Assembly: GCF_004362665.1 (NCBI RefSeq) | Contig: NZ_SNXR01000016.1 | Location: 1 to 64,000 of the forward strand | DNA: 64,000 bases | DNA from: Flavobacterium dankookense | Lineage (GTDB): Bacteria > Bacteroidota > Bacteroidia > Flavobacteriales > Flavobacteriaceae | Direction of reading: 5' to 3' | Shown: positions 25,355 through 34,894 of the stretch, piece after piece | How positions within the stretch are numbered: position 1 is the first letter of the stretch | How the letters are laid out: each line of letters opens with the position of its first letter | Translations under genes and position numbers: made by a program | Notes under the pieces: generated by a model | What the model was told of the DNA's origin: nothing | Seen by the model: the letters and a program-made list of their open reading frames with translations, nothing else | The model's database searches: none

Positions 25355-25918
25355 TCAAGTATTCCATTCGTTCAACGTTTCTTTAATTGTCCAAATGCCA
25401 TTAATTTTTTCAAAGAGAAAAAAGCTGCCGCTATTGTGTTCAATACTTCTATAAAAAGCAACTTTAACTAGACAATAATTGGTTGCAAAATACATTGGTT
25501 TACTCACAATCATTAATCGTTGGTTGTTTTCTCCAAATTGTTTCGAAACTTTTTGAAAATCTTCAAGCGAAACGCAATTTTGAATTTTACTTTTCAAATA
25601 TTGATGTTGGTTCGTGAAAAGAATATCAAATTCTTTACTCCAATCTTCCTGAAGAGTAATGTCAATTTGTTTTTTTATTACGGTGGAATGTTTTTTTAGG
25701 AATTCACTTTTATTGATTACTTCAATCGTTTCTTCATTATTTGGTGCTTTGTTGCAATAAAAACTCAAGAGTTGCAAACGGTTTTTGACTATTGGTTTTT
25801 CATTAGCATAGAATTTTGTTAACAACACTTTTAGTAAAGCGGCATTTTCGTTTTCTTGTGAAAAACTGTTTTGGAAGCACAATAAAAAAAGGATGAAAAG
25901 TTTAAATTTTAGCTTCAT
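25355..25918 (-). CDS. hypothetical exported protein
   Basis: I do not recognise this 187-aa protein. It begins with a signal peptide (KLFILFLLCFQNSFSQ, residues about 5-20), then a helical region and a C-terminal part with SFFLFEKINGIWTIKETLNEW, which resembles the end of NTF2-like or DUF4878-like folds. It is divergent from lpxK with only 49 bases between, so the two share a promoter region. Length and composition are ordinary for a flavobacterial periplasmic protein. Confidence 0.65.
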   Translation of the reverse strand: MKLKFKLFILFLLCFQNSFSQENENAALLKVLLTKFYANEKPIVKNRLQLLSFYCNKAPNNEETIEVINKSEFLKKHSTVIKKQIDITLQEDWSKEFDILFTNQHQYLKSKIQNCVSLEDFQKVSKQFGENNQRLMIVSKPMYFATNYCLVKVAFYRSIEHNSGSFFLFEKINGIWTIKETLNEWNT

Positions 25919-25939
25919 TTTTTAAATTTATTACCATTT

Positions 25940-25947
25940 CAAAGATA
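25940..25947 (-). promoter_or_regulatory. TAnnTTTG -7 element of the 25355 gene
   Basis: TATCTTTG on the minus strand, 21 bases before the ATG at 25918. Facing it, ATACTTTCGTAC just before the lpxK ATG is a near-match for the other strand. Confidence 0.4.
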
Positions 25948-25967
25948 AAAAATTATACTTTCGTACT

Positions 25968-26987
25968 ATGATTATTGTTAGAAAATTACTTTTTCCTTTT
26001 GCTATTCTTTACGGCTGGATAACTTCTTTAAGAAATTTTCTTTTTGACATCGGTGTTATAAAATCCTATTCTTTTGATATTCCTATAATTGCCGTTGGTA
26101 ACCTTAGTGTTGGTGGAACAGGTAAAACGCCTCAAATAGAGTATTTAATTCGTTTGCTTTCGCCAAAATATTCGCTAGCGGTTTTAAGTCGTGGTTATAA
26201 ACGAAAATCAGAAGGTTTTGTTTTGGCGGATAAAAACGCTACTGCCGCAATTCTTGGTGACGAACCATTTCAAATGTTTCAAAAATTCCCTCAAGTACAA
26301 TTTGCCGTTGATGCTGATAGACGTAACGGAATTACAACTCTTTTGGCACAAAATGAAAAGCCACAAGTTATTTTATTGGACGATGCTTTTCAACACAGAA
26401 AAGTAAAAGCTGGACTTTATATCCTGTTGACAACTTATAACGACTTGTTTTGTGATGATTATATGTTGCCGACAGGAAATCTTCGCGAGAGTAGAAATGG
26501 AGCAAAAAGAGCTGATATGATAATTGTCACTAAATGTCCTAAAGATATTTCAGAACTTGCACAAAAAGAAATAATAAAACAAATTGGAACAGATAAAACC
26601 ATTTATTTTAGTTATATTGATTATGATGAAAAAGTGTATGGAATGAATGGCGAAATCTCGGTAGTAGAAATAAAGCATACAGCTAAAGTTTTGTTAGCTG
26701 GAATTGCAAATCCAAATCCATTTTTCAATTATTTGCAAAAAGAAAAAGATACGTTGGCTGTTTTTGCTGATCATCATCAGTTTACTAAAAGTGAAATTGA
26801 AGCTGTTGATGAAAAAGCAGACGGTAGAATAATTATAACAACTGAAAAAGATTTTGTTAGATTAAAAAATTATTCGTTGAAATCATTGATTTATTATCTA
26901 CCAATACAGAGTAATTTCGTTAAAAATAAAAAAGAATTTGATAAAAATATTTTAAATTATGTGGGAACAAGTACAACAAACAGTTGA
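25968..26987 (+). CDS. lpxK: tetraacyldisaccharide 4'-kinase
   Basis: Lipid A 4'-kinase of 339 aa, inner-membrane associated by its hydrophobic N-terminus (FPFAILYGWITSLRNFLF). The Walker-A-like loop VGNLSVGGTGKTPQ near residues 41-54 is diagnostic of LpxK, and the second conserved part LDDAFQHRKVK (about 139-149) follows. It phosphorylates the disaccharide intermediate made after LpxA/C/D/B; other lpx genes lie at 52-57 kb. The 3' end overlaps the purine nucleoside phosphorylase gene by 29 bases, indicating co-expression. Confidence 0.92.
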   Translation: MIIVRKLLFPFAILYGWITSLRNFLFDIGVIKSYSFDIPIIAVGNLSVGGTGKTPQIEYLIRLLSPKYSLAVLSRGYKRKSEGFVLADKNATAAILGDEPFQMFQKFPQVQFAVDADRRNGITTLLAQNEKPQVILLDDAFQHRKVKAGLYILLTTYNDLFCDDYMLPTGNLRESRNGAKRADMIIVTKCPKDISELAQKEIIKQIGTDKTIYFSYIDYDEKVYGMNGEISVVEIKHTAKVLLAGIANPNPFFNYLQKEKDTLAVFADHHQFTKSEIEAVDEKADGRIIITTEKDFVRLKNYSLKSLIYYLPIQSNFVKNKKEFDKNILNYVGTSTTNS

Positions 26988-27771
26988 TTATATAAAGAAT
27001 AAAACAGGTTTCACTCCGGAATATGGCGTTATTCTTGGCTCGGGATTAGGAAGTTTTACGGATGATATTGTAGTTGAACATACGCTACCATATAACGAAA
27101 TTCCAAATTTTCCAGTTTCAACAGTTGAAGGACATAAAGGTGCTTTAGTTTTTGGAACTATAGGAACAAAAAAGGTTGTAGCCATGCAAGGTCGTTTTCA
27201 TTACTACGAAGGTTATGACATGAAAGAAGTTACCTTTCCAGTTCGTGTATTGAAGTATTTAGGTGTAACTAAATTGATTGTTTCCAACGCTTCTGGTGGT
27301 GTAAATCCAAAGTATAAAGTAGGTTCGATTGTTTTAATAAAAGATCACATCAACATGATGCCAGAACATCCTTTGCGTGGAAAAAATGACAATCGATTTG
27401 GACCTCGATTTGTGAATATGAGCGAACCATACAGTCAAAAAATGATTGCCAAAGCAAAAGAATTGGCTAAAGAATTGCACATTGAAGTTCAAGATGGAGT
27501 TTACCTTGGTTTGCAAGGACCAACTTTTGAGACTTTATCAGAATACAAAATGGTAAAATTGCTCGGTGCAGACTGTGTTGGAATGTCAACAGTTCCTGAA
27601 GTAATTGTTGCGCGACATATGGATTTAGAAACCTTTGGACTTTCAGTCATTACCGATATGGGTAACGAAGAAAGTATCGAAAGTATTACGCATGAAGAAG
27701 TATTAGAAGCAGCTAAAAGTGCCGAACCACAAGTAAGAAGACTAATTAAAGAATTGATTGAGAAATACTAA
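26959..27771 (+). CDS. punA: purine nucleoside phosphorylase
   Basis: Cytoplasmic enzyme of 270 aa, normal for trimeric PNP (NP-II type). It splits inosine or guanosine with phosphate into base and ribose-1-phosphate. Motifs: GSGLGSFTDD (phosphate loop), GRFHYYEGYDM, VSNASGGVNPKYKVGSIVLI and ITDMGNEESIESITHEEVLE. The start at 26959 gives the normal N-terminus and a 29-base overlap with lpxK. The 3' end overlaps the convergent histidine-kinase gene by 26 bases, so the two coding regions share their C-terminal codons on opposite strands. Confidence 0.92.
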   Translation: MWEQVQQTVDYIKNKTGFTPEYGVILGSGLGSFTDDIVVEHTLPYNEIPNFPVSTVEGHKGALVFGTIGTKKVVAMQGRFHYYEGYDMKEVTFPVRVLKYLGVTKLIVSNASGGVNPKYKVGSIVLIKDHINMMPEHPLRGKNDNRFGPRFVNMSEPYSQKMIAKAKELAKELHIEVQDGVYLGLQGPTFETLSEYKMVKLLGADCVGMSTVPEVIVARHMDLETFGLSVITDMGNEESIESITHEEVLEAAKSAEPQVRRLIKELIEKY

Positions 27772-29932
27772 GTGTTTGCGAAATAACACTATAGAATTTA
27801 CTTGGTTCAAACGGTTTTGTTATTACATCAGTCATTCCATACGACAGTAACATTTCTCTGTTTTCATTCAGTGAAATTGCTGTCAAGGCAATGATTGGAA
27901 TTCCTGTATTGAAGGTTCTAATTTGTTGAGTAGCAATAGTTCCATTTATTCCTGGTAGATGAACATCCATCAGTATTAAATCAAAAGTGTTTTGTTGTTT
28001 AATGGCTTCAACTGCTTCTTCACCGTTGTCTATGATTTTACATTTCATGCCTTTATTTTCAAGCATTTTTTTGGTAATCATTTGATTTATTTTGTTGTCT
28101 TCAACGATGAGCACATTTTTATTTTCTAGAATAGATTCATGATATTCAATAACTTTTTCAACTTCAATTTCTTTTTGACTTATTCCCAAGTTTAAATCAA
28201 AAGAAAAAGTAGAACCATTGTTTACTTCGCTTACTAGCTCAATTTCTCCGCCTAATAGTTCGATTAGTTTTTTCACAATCGTTAGTCCTAAACCAGTTCC
28301 ACCATATTTTCGATTTATTTCTATCGAACCTTGAGAAAAACTATCAAAAATAGTCTGTTGTTTTTCAATAGGAATCCCGATTCCATTATCAATGATTTCA
28401 AAATGAATGGTTGCCTTTCCTTCGTTTATTCCAAATAATTCAGCAATAACTCTTACTTCGCCATTTTTGGTGAATTTTAACGCATTATTGATTAGATTCA
28501 TAAAAATCTGTGACATTTTGGTAGGATCACCAATAATTACATCAGGAATTTTTTCGTCAATATCTAAAATGAAAGAGTTATTATTAATATTTGCCAGTTC
28601 TTTTAAAGAGCTTTGAATGTTGAATAGTAAAACTTTTAAATTGAAATCAGTGTATTCAATTTCGATATTTTCTGATTCAATTCTATTGATTTCGAGGATT
28701 TCATTAATAAAAGTGAGTAAATAATTTCCTGAAAACTTCAATGAATTCAAATAATGTAATTGTGTTTCTTTTGGTTTTTCTTCCAATAATAAGTGGGTAA
28801 TTCCGTTGATTGCATTTAGCGGTGTTCGTAATTCGTGACTTACGGTTGATAGAAAATCGGCTCTAGCTTGTGATGCTTTTTCAGCTTTTTCTTTAGCAAT
28901 TTCTAGTTCACTATTCTTTTCTTTTAATAAAATATTAGATTGGTTTCGAATGATATTGTTTTTATAGAGTGATAAACTCAAAAGCGATAAAATTGAAATT
29001 AACGCAATAGCTAAAATGCTTATTAATTTAGCAAATTTATTGGTTTTTTGTTGAGCAATATTTTCACGATTAATCTGTTCGATGGCTTTTAAACGTTCAC
29101 TTTCTTTAAATGCAACATAATCATCAGCGCCTAATTTTTCATTATTTAATTGGGATAAACTATCTCTTAGAAATAAATGCGCTTTTAAGTATTGATGCGA
29201 TTTTTTTAAGTCTAAAAGCTTTTCGTTTACAACACTTAATGAGGCTAAAATTTTAGTTTTTTGCTCTAAATTTTTATCTTTTTTATTTAGTTCAAAAGCT
29301 CTATTTAAATAATTGAGTGCTAGATTATTTCGGTTGCTTTTTTCCTCAATAGTTCCAAGTTGATAATAGGCTTCAGCTTTTGTTTTAAATACATCTTTAC
29401 TATCAGGTTTTGCAATTATTTGATTGAAAAGTTGAGTCGCTAATTCAATTTTCCCTTTGTTTTTGTACAAAATTGCTTTTTGAAGATTTAGTAATTCTGA
29501 AGCGTCAATTTTTAATAAATCATAAATCGATTTTGCTTTGCTAAAGTTGCTTTCCGCTTTACTAAAATTTTGGATGTTCATGTAGCACATTCCCAACTCA
29601 TAATAGCACAAAGCCGACTCGCTTGTTGGAGGTAAGGCTGAAAAAATTTCAATAGATTTAGATAAGGCATCTATAGCATCGGCATATTTTCTAATTTCAT
29701 AATAAGTAACACCTAACGAATGTAGTGCTGTTGCTTTGCCATTGCTGTCATTTTTTTGATTGGCAAAATCAAAAGCTTTTTGAGAATAAGTTAATGAAAA
29801 TTTATAGTTGTTGGTTTTTTTGTTGAAGTTTGCCATTTGGATGTAATACTCCGTACTATCAACTTCTTTGACGGTATTTTTTTGACCAAATAAAATTATT
29901 GGAATAAGGAATATTGGTAAAAACCACTTCAT
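27746..29932 (-). CDS. TPR-containing hybrid sensor histidine kinase
   Basis: Protein of 728 aa. Signal peptide, then a periplasmic TPR sensor (about 30-270, including YYEIRKYADAIDALSKSIEI), one membrane helix (about 300-322), a coiled linker, HisKA with the phospho-acceptor His in STVSHELRTPLNAING (about 366), HATPase_c (NNALKFTKNGEV; DNGIGIP; GGTGLGLTIVKKL), and a C-terminal receiver with the acceptor Asp in LILMDVHLPGI (about 660). No DNA-binding output is attached and no response regulator is adjacent, so the signal must be passed to a phosphotransfer protein or regulator elsewhere. Stimulus unknown. Confidence 0.9.
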   Translation of the reverse strand: MKWFLPIFLIPIILFGQKNTVKEVDSTEYYIQMANFNKKTNNYKFSLTYSQKAFDFANQKNDSNGKATALHSLGVTYYEIRKYADAIDALSKSIEIFSALPPTSESALCYYELGMCYMNIQNFSKAESNFSKAKSIYDLLKIDASELLNLQKAILYKNKGKIELATQLFNQIIAKPDSKDVFKTKAEAYYQLGTIEEKSNRNNLALNYLNRAFELNKKDKNLEQKTKILASLSVVNEKLLDLKKSHQYLKAHLFLRDSLSQLNNEKLGADDYVAFKESERLKAIEQINRENIAQQKTNKFAKLISILAIALISILSLLSLSLYKNNIIRNQSNILLKEKNSELEIAKEKAEKASQARADFLSTVSHELRTPLNAINGITHLLLEEKPKETQLHYLNSLKFSGNYLLTFINEILEINRIESENIEIEYTDFNLKVLLFNIQSSLKELANINNNSFILDIDEKIPDVIIGDPTKMSQIFMNLINNALKFTKNGEVRVIAELFGINEGKATIHFEIIDNGIGIPIEKQQTIFDSFSQGSIEINRKYGGTGLGLTIVKKLIELLGGEIELVSEVNNGSTFSFDLNLGISQKEIEVEKVIEYHESILENKNVLIVEDNKINQMITKKMLENKGMKCKIIDNGEEAVEAIKQQNTFDLILMDVHLPGINGTIATQQIRTFNTGIPIIALTAISLNENREMLLSYGMTDVITKPFEPSKFYSVISQTLSISQSIL

Positions 29933-29976
29933 ATATTACTGTTTATAACCTTTTAAGGACGCTAAATATATGAAAA

Positions 29977-30966
29977 TTATTTTCTTAACAAAATTATTAA
30001 ATCAATAATTCTAGAAGAGTAGCCAATTTCGTTGTCATACCAACCTACTACTTTGACCATTTTGTTAATTACTGAAGTTAATTGAGCATCAAAAAGGCAA
30101 GAATTTGTATTTCCAATGATATCAACCGATACGATTGGATCTTCAGTGTAAGCCATGATTCCCTTGAGGTTTGTATCTGATGCTTTTTTGAATGCAGAAT
30201 TTATTTCTTCAATTGTAACTTCTTTTTTCACATAGCAAGTAATATCAGTCAAAGAACCATCAGGAACAGGAACACGAATACCACTTCCGCCAATTTTTCC
30301 TTCCATTTCGGGAAAAATTTTAGTCAAAGCCTTGGCTGCACCAGTTGTTGTTGGAACAATAGATTGACTTGCACCACGAGCACGGCGTAAATCTTTATGA
30401 GGTTGATCATGAAGACTTTGGTCAGTAGTGTAGGAGTGAACTGTTGTAATGTAAGCTTGTTCGATGCCGCAAAGTTCATTGATTATTTTAATCATTGGTG
30501 CAGCGTTGTTAGTTGTACAACTTGCATTGGAAACAATTTTTTCTGTTCCATCAAGAATAAACTCGTTGACACCTAGAACTACGGTTTTGATTTCAGGAAC
30601 TTCGCTTGGAGCAGATAAAATTACTTTTTTAGCTCCAGCCAAAACATGTTGATTAATCTCTTTGAAAGTTTTGAATTTTCCGGTAGACTCAATTACAAAA
30701 TCAACATTTCCCCAATTTAAATTACTGATTTCTTTTTCGTGAAAAAAGGTGAAATGTTTATTAGCTACAATAATTGAATTTTCATCGTATGAAACTTCAC
30801 TTGGAAGAACTCCATGAATGCTATCATATTTAATTAAATGTGCCATTGTACGATTGTCTGCAATGTCGTTTATGGCAACAACTTCAATTGTTGGATGGTT
30901 TAAAAGTAATCGAAATAAATTGCGTCCAATTCGCCCAAAACCATTTATAGCTACTCTTGTTTTCAA
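29977..30966 (-). CDS. gap: glyceraldehyde-3-phosphate dehydrogenase
   Basis: Glycolytic enzyme of 329 aa. NAD-binding INGFGRIGRN at the N-terminus, the NAD-preferring Asp in AINDIADN, catalytic Cys in SNASCTTNN (about 150) with His in TVHSYTTDQ, and WYDNEIGYSSR at the C-terminus. The start is a TTG at 30966, three bases past the lipA stop; no ATG is available in this gap, so either TTG is used or coupling to lipA drives initiation. Together with lipA it forms an operon. Confidence 0.9.
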   Translation of the reverse strand: MKTRVAINGFGRIGRNLFRLLLNHPTIEVVAINDIADNRTMAHLIKYDSIHGVLPSEVSYDENSIIVANKHFTFFHEKEISNLNWGNVDFVIESTGKFKTFKEINQHVLAGAKKVILSAPSEVPEIKTVVLGVNEFILDGTEKIVSNASCTTNNAAPMIKIINELCGIEQAYITTVHSYTTDQSLHDQPHKDLRRARGASQSIVPTTTGAAKALTKIFPEMEGKIGGSGIRVPVPDGSLTDITCYVKKEVTIEEINSAFKKASDTNLKGIMAYTEDPIVSVDIIGNTNSCLFDAQLTSVINKMVKVVGWYDNEIGYSSRIIDLIILLRK

Positions 30967-30969
30967 ATT

Positions 30970-31842
30970 TTAAAGTATGTGTTTTTCAGCATGATAACTT
31001 GAACGAACTAAAGCACCACTTTCAACATGGCGAAAACCCATTTCCTTTCCAATTTTTTCGTATTTTTCAAATTGTTCTGGTGTAATAAATTCCTTTACAG
31101 GTAAGTGTTTTTTGCTTGGTTGAAGATATTGACCAATAGTAACAATGTCAACATTATTATCTCTCAAGTCTTGCATGGTTTGAATTACTTCTTCTTCTGT
31201 TTCGCCCAAACCAAGCATAATTCCCGATTTTGTTCTGCGAATTCCTTTATCTTTTAAATATTTTAAAACGGCTAAACTTCTATCGTATTTTGCTTGAATG
31301 CGAACTTCTCTAGTTAATCTACGAACAGTTTCCATATTGTGTGAAACCACTTCAGGATTGGCTTCAACGATTCTATCGATAATTCTTTCTACACCTTGAA
31401 AATCAGGGATAAGTGTTTCAAGTGTGGTTGTTGGATTCATTCTCCGAATAGCTTCTACAGTTTCCAACCAAATTATAGAACCCATATCTTTTAAATCATC
31501 TCTGTCAACACTTGTGATAACAGCATGTTTGATTTTCATTATCTTAATTGAACGAGCTACTTTTTCTGGTTCATCCCAATCAACGGTTTCTGGTCTTCCA
31601 GTTTTAACACCACAAAAACCACAAGAACGTGTACAAATATTTCCTAAAATCATAAATGTTGCTGTTCCTTCGCCCCAACATTCGCCCATATTTGGACAAC
31701 TTCCTGAGGTGCAAATTGTATTGAGTTTATATTTGTCAACTAAACCACGTAGTTCGGTATATTTTTGACCAATAGGTAATTTTACTTTTAACCATTTTGG
31801 CTTTCCTATTGGTGGTTGAACGCTATTGATTACGTTTTCCAT
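30970..31842 (-). CDS. lipA: lipoyl synthase
   Basis: Radical-SAM enzyme of 290 aa that inserts two sulfurs into octanoyl chains on lipoyl domains. Both iron-sulfur sites are complete: auxiliary cluster Cys44, Cys49 and Cys55 (CTSGSCPNMGEC) and the radical-SAM cysteines Cys70, Cys74 and Cys77 (CTRSCGFC). The C-terminal RSSYHA holds the serine that ligates the auxiliary cluster. A TATCTTTG promoter element lies 20 bases upstream and gap follows in the same operon. Confidence 0.95.
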   Translation of the reverse strand: MENVINSVQPPIGKPKWLKVKLPIGQKYTELRGLVDKYKLNTICTSGSCPNMGECWGEGTATFMILGNICTRSCGFCGVKTGRPETVDWDEPEKVARSIKIMKIKHAVITSVDRDDLKDMGSIIWLETVEAIRRMNPTTTLETLIPDFQGVERIIDRIVEANPEVVSHNMETVRRLTREVRIQAKYDRSLAVLKYLKDKGIRRTKSGIMLGLGETEEEVIQTMQDLRDNNVDIVTIGQYLQPSKKHLPVKEFITPEQFEKYEKIGKEMGFRHVESGALVRSSYHAEKHIL

Positions 31843-31861
31843 TTCTATTTTATTAGTGAAG

Positions 31862-31869
31862 CAAAGATA
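31862..31869 (-). promoter_or_regulatory. TAnnTTTG -7 element of lipA-gap
   Basis: TATCTTTG on the minus strand, 19 bases upstream of the lipA ATG at 31842. Confidence 0.5.
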
Positions 31870-31914
31870 ACAATATTGAAAATAAGTTTATAGTTTAACT
31901 TTAGTTAAGTTTAT

Positions 31915-31945
31915 CAAAAAAAAAGTCCCGATTTTTTCGAGACTT
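31915..31945 (-). terminator. rho-independent terminator of the prolyl isomerase cluster
   Basis: AAGTCTCGA and TCGGGACTT pair with one mismatch around a 5-base A-rich loop, followed by a run of nine T on the minus strand. It starts 8 bases past the stop at 31953. Confidence 0.85.
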
Positions 31946-31952
31946 TTAGTTA

Positions 31953-33182
31953 TTATTCTTTTTTTGCTGGAGCTTCAATCATTTCTATTTCAAAAATAAT
32001 ATTTGCATTTGGTGGAATTACGTTTCCTGCTCCGCGTTCTCCATATCCTAATTTTGAAGGAATAAATGCAATTGCTTTATCGCCGTAATTCATATTGCTT
32101 AAAGTTTCAATAAATCCAGGTATTAATCCGTCTTTTTTTCCATATTGGAAGGGAAACGGCTGATATCCGTTAGCTTTTGCTCTATTTTCGTCAAACTTTC
32201 CATATTCTTTATTAACAACATCATAGCTACTGTCGAATAAACTTCCATCTTCTAAATAACCGGCATAATGAATTAGAACATTAGTTCCATCGGCTGGTTT
32301 TTTTCCAGTTCCTTGTTTGATTATTTTATATTTTAAACCAGAAGGAGTTTCTGTAGCAGTAGCTTTTTCGTTATTTAGATAGGAAGCTTTTGCGGCTATA
32401 ACAGCACCATATTTAGCATTGTATTCTGCTTTTTTTGTAGCTTCTGCTTCTGCGGCTTTTCTTTTGTTTTCAGCAGCAACTTCCGCTTCCATTTTATCTT
32501 CATTAGCCTTGTTTGCTATATAATCGGAAAAGATTTTTGTTGCGTCAAACTTTTTTGCATCAGCACCTTTTCTAACTATTGTAATTTTGTTAATCAAATC
32601 GTCTTGTTTTATTGCGTTTACAACATCCATTCCTGTAGTTACTTTTCCGAAAACAGTGTGTTTTCCGTCTAACCATGGAGTTTCTTTGTGAGTAATAAAA
32701 AACTGAGAACCATTTGTTTTAGGTCCAGAGTTTGCCATGGATAAAATTCCGCCACTGTTGTGCTTTAAATCAGCAACTATTTCATCTTTAAAAGCATAAC
32801 CTGGTCCACCAGAACCGTTTCCTTGTGGATCGCCACCTTGTATCATAAAGTCAGCAATTACTCGGTGGAATTTTAATCCATTATAAAATGGTTTTCCTTT
32901 TAATTTTTCATCTTTAACTGCTGTATTGGTTCCTTCAGCAAGTGATATAAAATTGGCAACTGTAATTGGTGTTTTTTTGTATTCTAATGCTAAAACAATT
33001 TTTCCTTTAGAAGTTTCAATTTCAGCAAAAATACCATCAGTAGGATTAGCAGTTTGTGGTTTTGCAGCTGTTGCTGTTTTTGTAGCAGTTGGTTTTTTGG
33101 CAACTGGTTTTTTGGCTGTTTGAGCAAATGTAGTGGTCAAACCAAAAAGTAATAAAAAGAGAATGTTAATTTTATTTTTCAT
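31953..33182 (-). CDS. exported dual peptidyl-prolyl isomerase (cyclophilin plus FKBP)
   Basis: Exported protein of 409 aa. Signal peptide (residues 1-20, ...TTTFAQ), an Ala/Lys/Pro/Thr-rich linker ([18 protein letters not shown]), a cyclophilin domain (about 48-215: [36 protein letters not shown]), a charged helical spacer (about 225-285) and an FKBP domain (about 290-405: [39 protein letters not shown]). Both active sites look intact. It probably folds envelope proteins. It is the last gene of a run with a close paralogue and gldI. Confidence 0.9.
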   Translation of the reverse strand: MKNKINILFLLLFGLTTTFAQTAKKPVAKKPTATKTATAAKPQTANPTDGIFAEIETSKGKIVLALEYKKTPITVANFISLAEGTNTAVKDEKLKGKPFYNGLKFHRVIADFMIQGGDPQGNGSGGPGYAFKDEIVADLKHNSGGILSMANSGPKTNGSQFFITHKETPWLDGKHTVFGKVTTGMDVVNAIKQDDLINKITIVRKGADAKKFDATKIFSDYIANKANEDKMEAEVAAENKRKAAEAEATKKAEYNAKYGAVIAAKASYLNNEKATATETPSGLKYKIIKQGTGKKPADGTNVLIHYAGYLEDGSLFDSSYDVVNKEYGKFDENRAKANGYQPFPFQYGKKDGLIPGFIETLSNMNYGDKAIAFIPSKLGYGERGAGNVIPPNANIIFEIEMIEAPAKKE

Positions 33183-33199
33183 TGTTTATTTTATTTGTT

Positions 33200-34318
33200 T
33201 TAATTTTTATCTAATAATTCTACTTCGAAAATAATGTTTGCATTTGGCGGAATAACATCGCCTGCGCCTTGTTCGCCATAACCTAATTTTGAAGGAATAA
33301 AAAACACAGCTTTGTCACCAATATTCATTTTGTTTACACCTTCTACAAAACCTGGTATTAATTTGTTTGAACCAACTTGGTAGGGTAAAGCGCTATATCC
33401 ATTTTGCATTGCTCTTTGTTCATCATAGAAACCAAAGGTTTTTGCTATTTCAGGATTGCTTGTATCAAAAAGCGTTCCATCTTCAAGAAATCCTGCATAT
33501 TTTATGAAAACCTTTGTTCCTTCTTTTGGTTTGCTTCCTTTTGATTTTTCTGTAATTTTGTATTTCAATCCTGATGGAGTTTTTGTTGCGCTTTCTCTTA
33601 AATTATTGAAATAGTTAAGCTTTTGTTCGATTACTGCTTTGAATTTTTGAGCATAAATCCTTTTATTTTCTTCATCGATTGCTTGTTGTTTTTTTAAGTT
33701 TTCGTTTTCTTTTTTGAAATAATCACTAAAAACTTTAACAGCATCGAACTTTTTCACATCTTCTCCTTTTCGAATGATTGTTACTTTGTTAAGTCTATCG
33801 CCTTGCTTTATTGCATTAACAATATCTAAACTTTCTGGATTTGCAATTTCACCAAAAACGGTATGTTTACCATCAAGCCAAGGTGTTTCAACGTGAGTTA
33901 TAAAAAACTGACAACTATTTGTTCCAGGACCAGAATTTGCCATAGAGAGAATTCCGGGTTTGTCGTGTCTTAAATCCGTGATTTCATCTTTGAAAGTATA
34001 TCCTGCATCACCAGCGCCATTTCCTAATGGATCACCAGTTTGAATCATGAATTTATCAATTACTCTATGAAAAGATATATCATCAAATAAATTTTTTCCT
34101 TTGCATTCTTCTGAAGCAAATGGATTTTTCCCTTCCGCTAAGGTGACAAAATTAGCTACTGTAATTGGTGTTTTTTTGTATTCTAATTCCAAAAGAATTG
34201 TTCCTTTTGACGTTTCAAGTTCGGCGTAAAGTCCATCTTTTAAATTGCTGTGTTCGTCCTTACAAGAAGTTAGTAAAAAGGATGAAGCTAAAAAAAGAGC
34301 TAAAAATTTTCTATTCAT
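33200..34318 (-). CDS. lipoprotein dual peptidyl-prolyl isomerase (cyclophilin plus FKBP)
   Basis: Paralogue of the next gene, 372 aa, with the same order: cyclophilin ([36 protein letters not shown]), helical spacer, FKBP ([45 protein letters not shown]). The difference is at the N-terminus, where a lipobox LLTSC makes it a lipoprotein without the linker. I chose the ATG at 34318, which gives MNRKFLALFLASSF and the lipobox, over the ATG at 34330; the chosen start overlaps gldI by 8 bases. It presumably works at the membrane surface in folding of exported proteins. Confidence 0.88.
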   Translation of the reverse strand: MNRKFLALFLASSFLLTSCKDEHSNLKDGLYAELETSKGTILLELEYKKTPITVANFVTLAEGKNPFASEECKGKNLFDDISFHRVIDKFMIQTGDPLGNGAGDAGYTFKDEITDLRHDKPGILSMANSGPGTNSCQFFITHVETPWLDGKHTVFGEIANPESLDIVNAIKQGDRLNKVTIIRKGEDVKKFDAVKVFSDYFKKENENLKKQQAIDEENKRIYAQKFKAVIEQKLNYFNNLRESATKTPSGLKYKITEKSKGSKPKEGTKVFIKYAGFLEDGTLFDTSNPEIAKTFGFYDEQRAMQNGYSALPYQVGSNKLIPGFVEGVNKMNIGDKAVFFIPSKLGYGEQGAGDVIPPNANIIFEVELLDKN

Positions 34319-34892
34319 TTTTGATAACATTGTTTGGTGTTGCTTTATTTTCGGGTTTAAAATCGTTTAATGTGACAGTACAAATTATAGGTTCATTCGT
34401 GCCAATTCGTTTCTCATCACCATGATAACCAAATCCCATGTGTGAAGGAAAAAGAAAAGTAACTTTTTCGTTTTTACGCATTAATTTTATTCCATCTCGC
34501 AAACCCATCATGATATTTTGTTTATCAACCGCATAGACTTGTGGTCTTAGTTCAACATCAGAATAAATGACGTTTCCTTTAAAATCCTTTATTTCATAAT
34601 CAAAAAAAGCGATGTCACCTTTTCTTGGGCGTAAAGTATCTTTTTCGTTTCGGATATCATAACTGTACCAATATCCTTTTTTGGATGCAAAATATTTAAT
34701 TTTCGGATTGCTTTTGATGATAGAGTCGATTCTTCCTTCTTCGCCAGCTACTAATTTTTTATTACGTACAATCGATTCTTTCATAAAAGTTCCAGACGAA
34801 CGCGAAACTGGCATTCGTTCTTGTGGTTGTTTACAACTTATTAAGTTTGTCATAAAAACCAATACTACTATTATTTTTATTGTGTTTTTCAT
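34311..34892 (-). CDS. gldI: gliding motility-associated FKBP-type lipoprotein GldI
   Basis: Lipoprotein of 193 aa: lipobox TNLISC with Cys20, the GldI-like SRSSGTFMKESIVRNKKLV segment (about 30-48), and an FKBP-like fold (GDIAFFDYEIKDFKGNVIY; FLFPSHMGFGYHGDEKRIGT). GldI is one of the Gld proteins needed for gliding in Flavobacterium johnsoniae and is FKBP-like. The adjoining PPIase lipoprotein overlaps its 3' end, and a DHH phosphoesterase gene ends 2 bases before its start, so these genes are one operon. The recognition rests on the N-terminal motif and context. Confidence 0.85.
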   Translation of the reverse strand: MKNTIKIIVVLVFMTNLISCKQPQERMPVSRSSGTFMKESIVRNKKLVAGEEGRIDSIIKSNPKIKYFASKKGYWYSYDIRNEKDTLRPRKGDIAFFDYEIKDFKGNVIYSDVELRPQVYAVDKQNIMMGLRDGIKLMRKNEKVTFLFPSHMGFGYHGDEKRIGTNEPIICTVTLNDFKPENKATPNNVIKNE

Positions 34893-34894
34893 TT

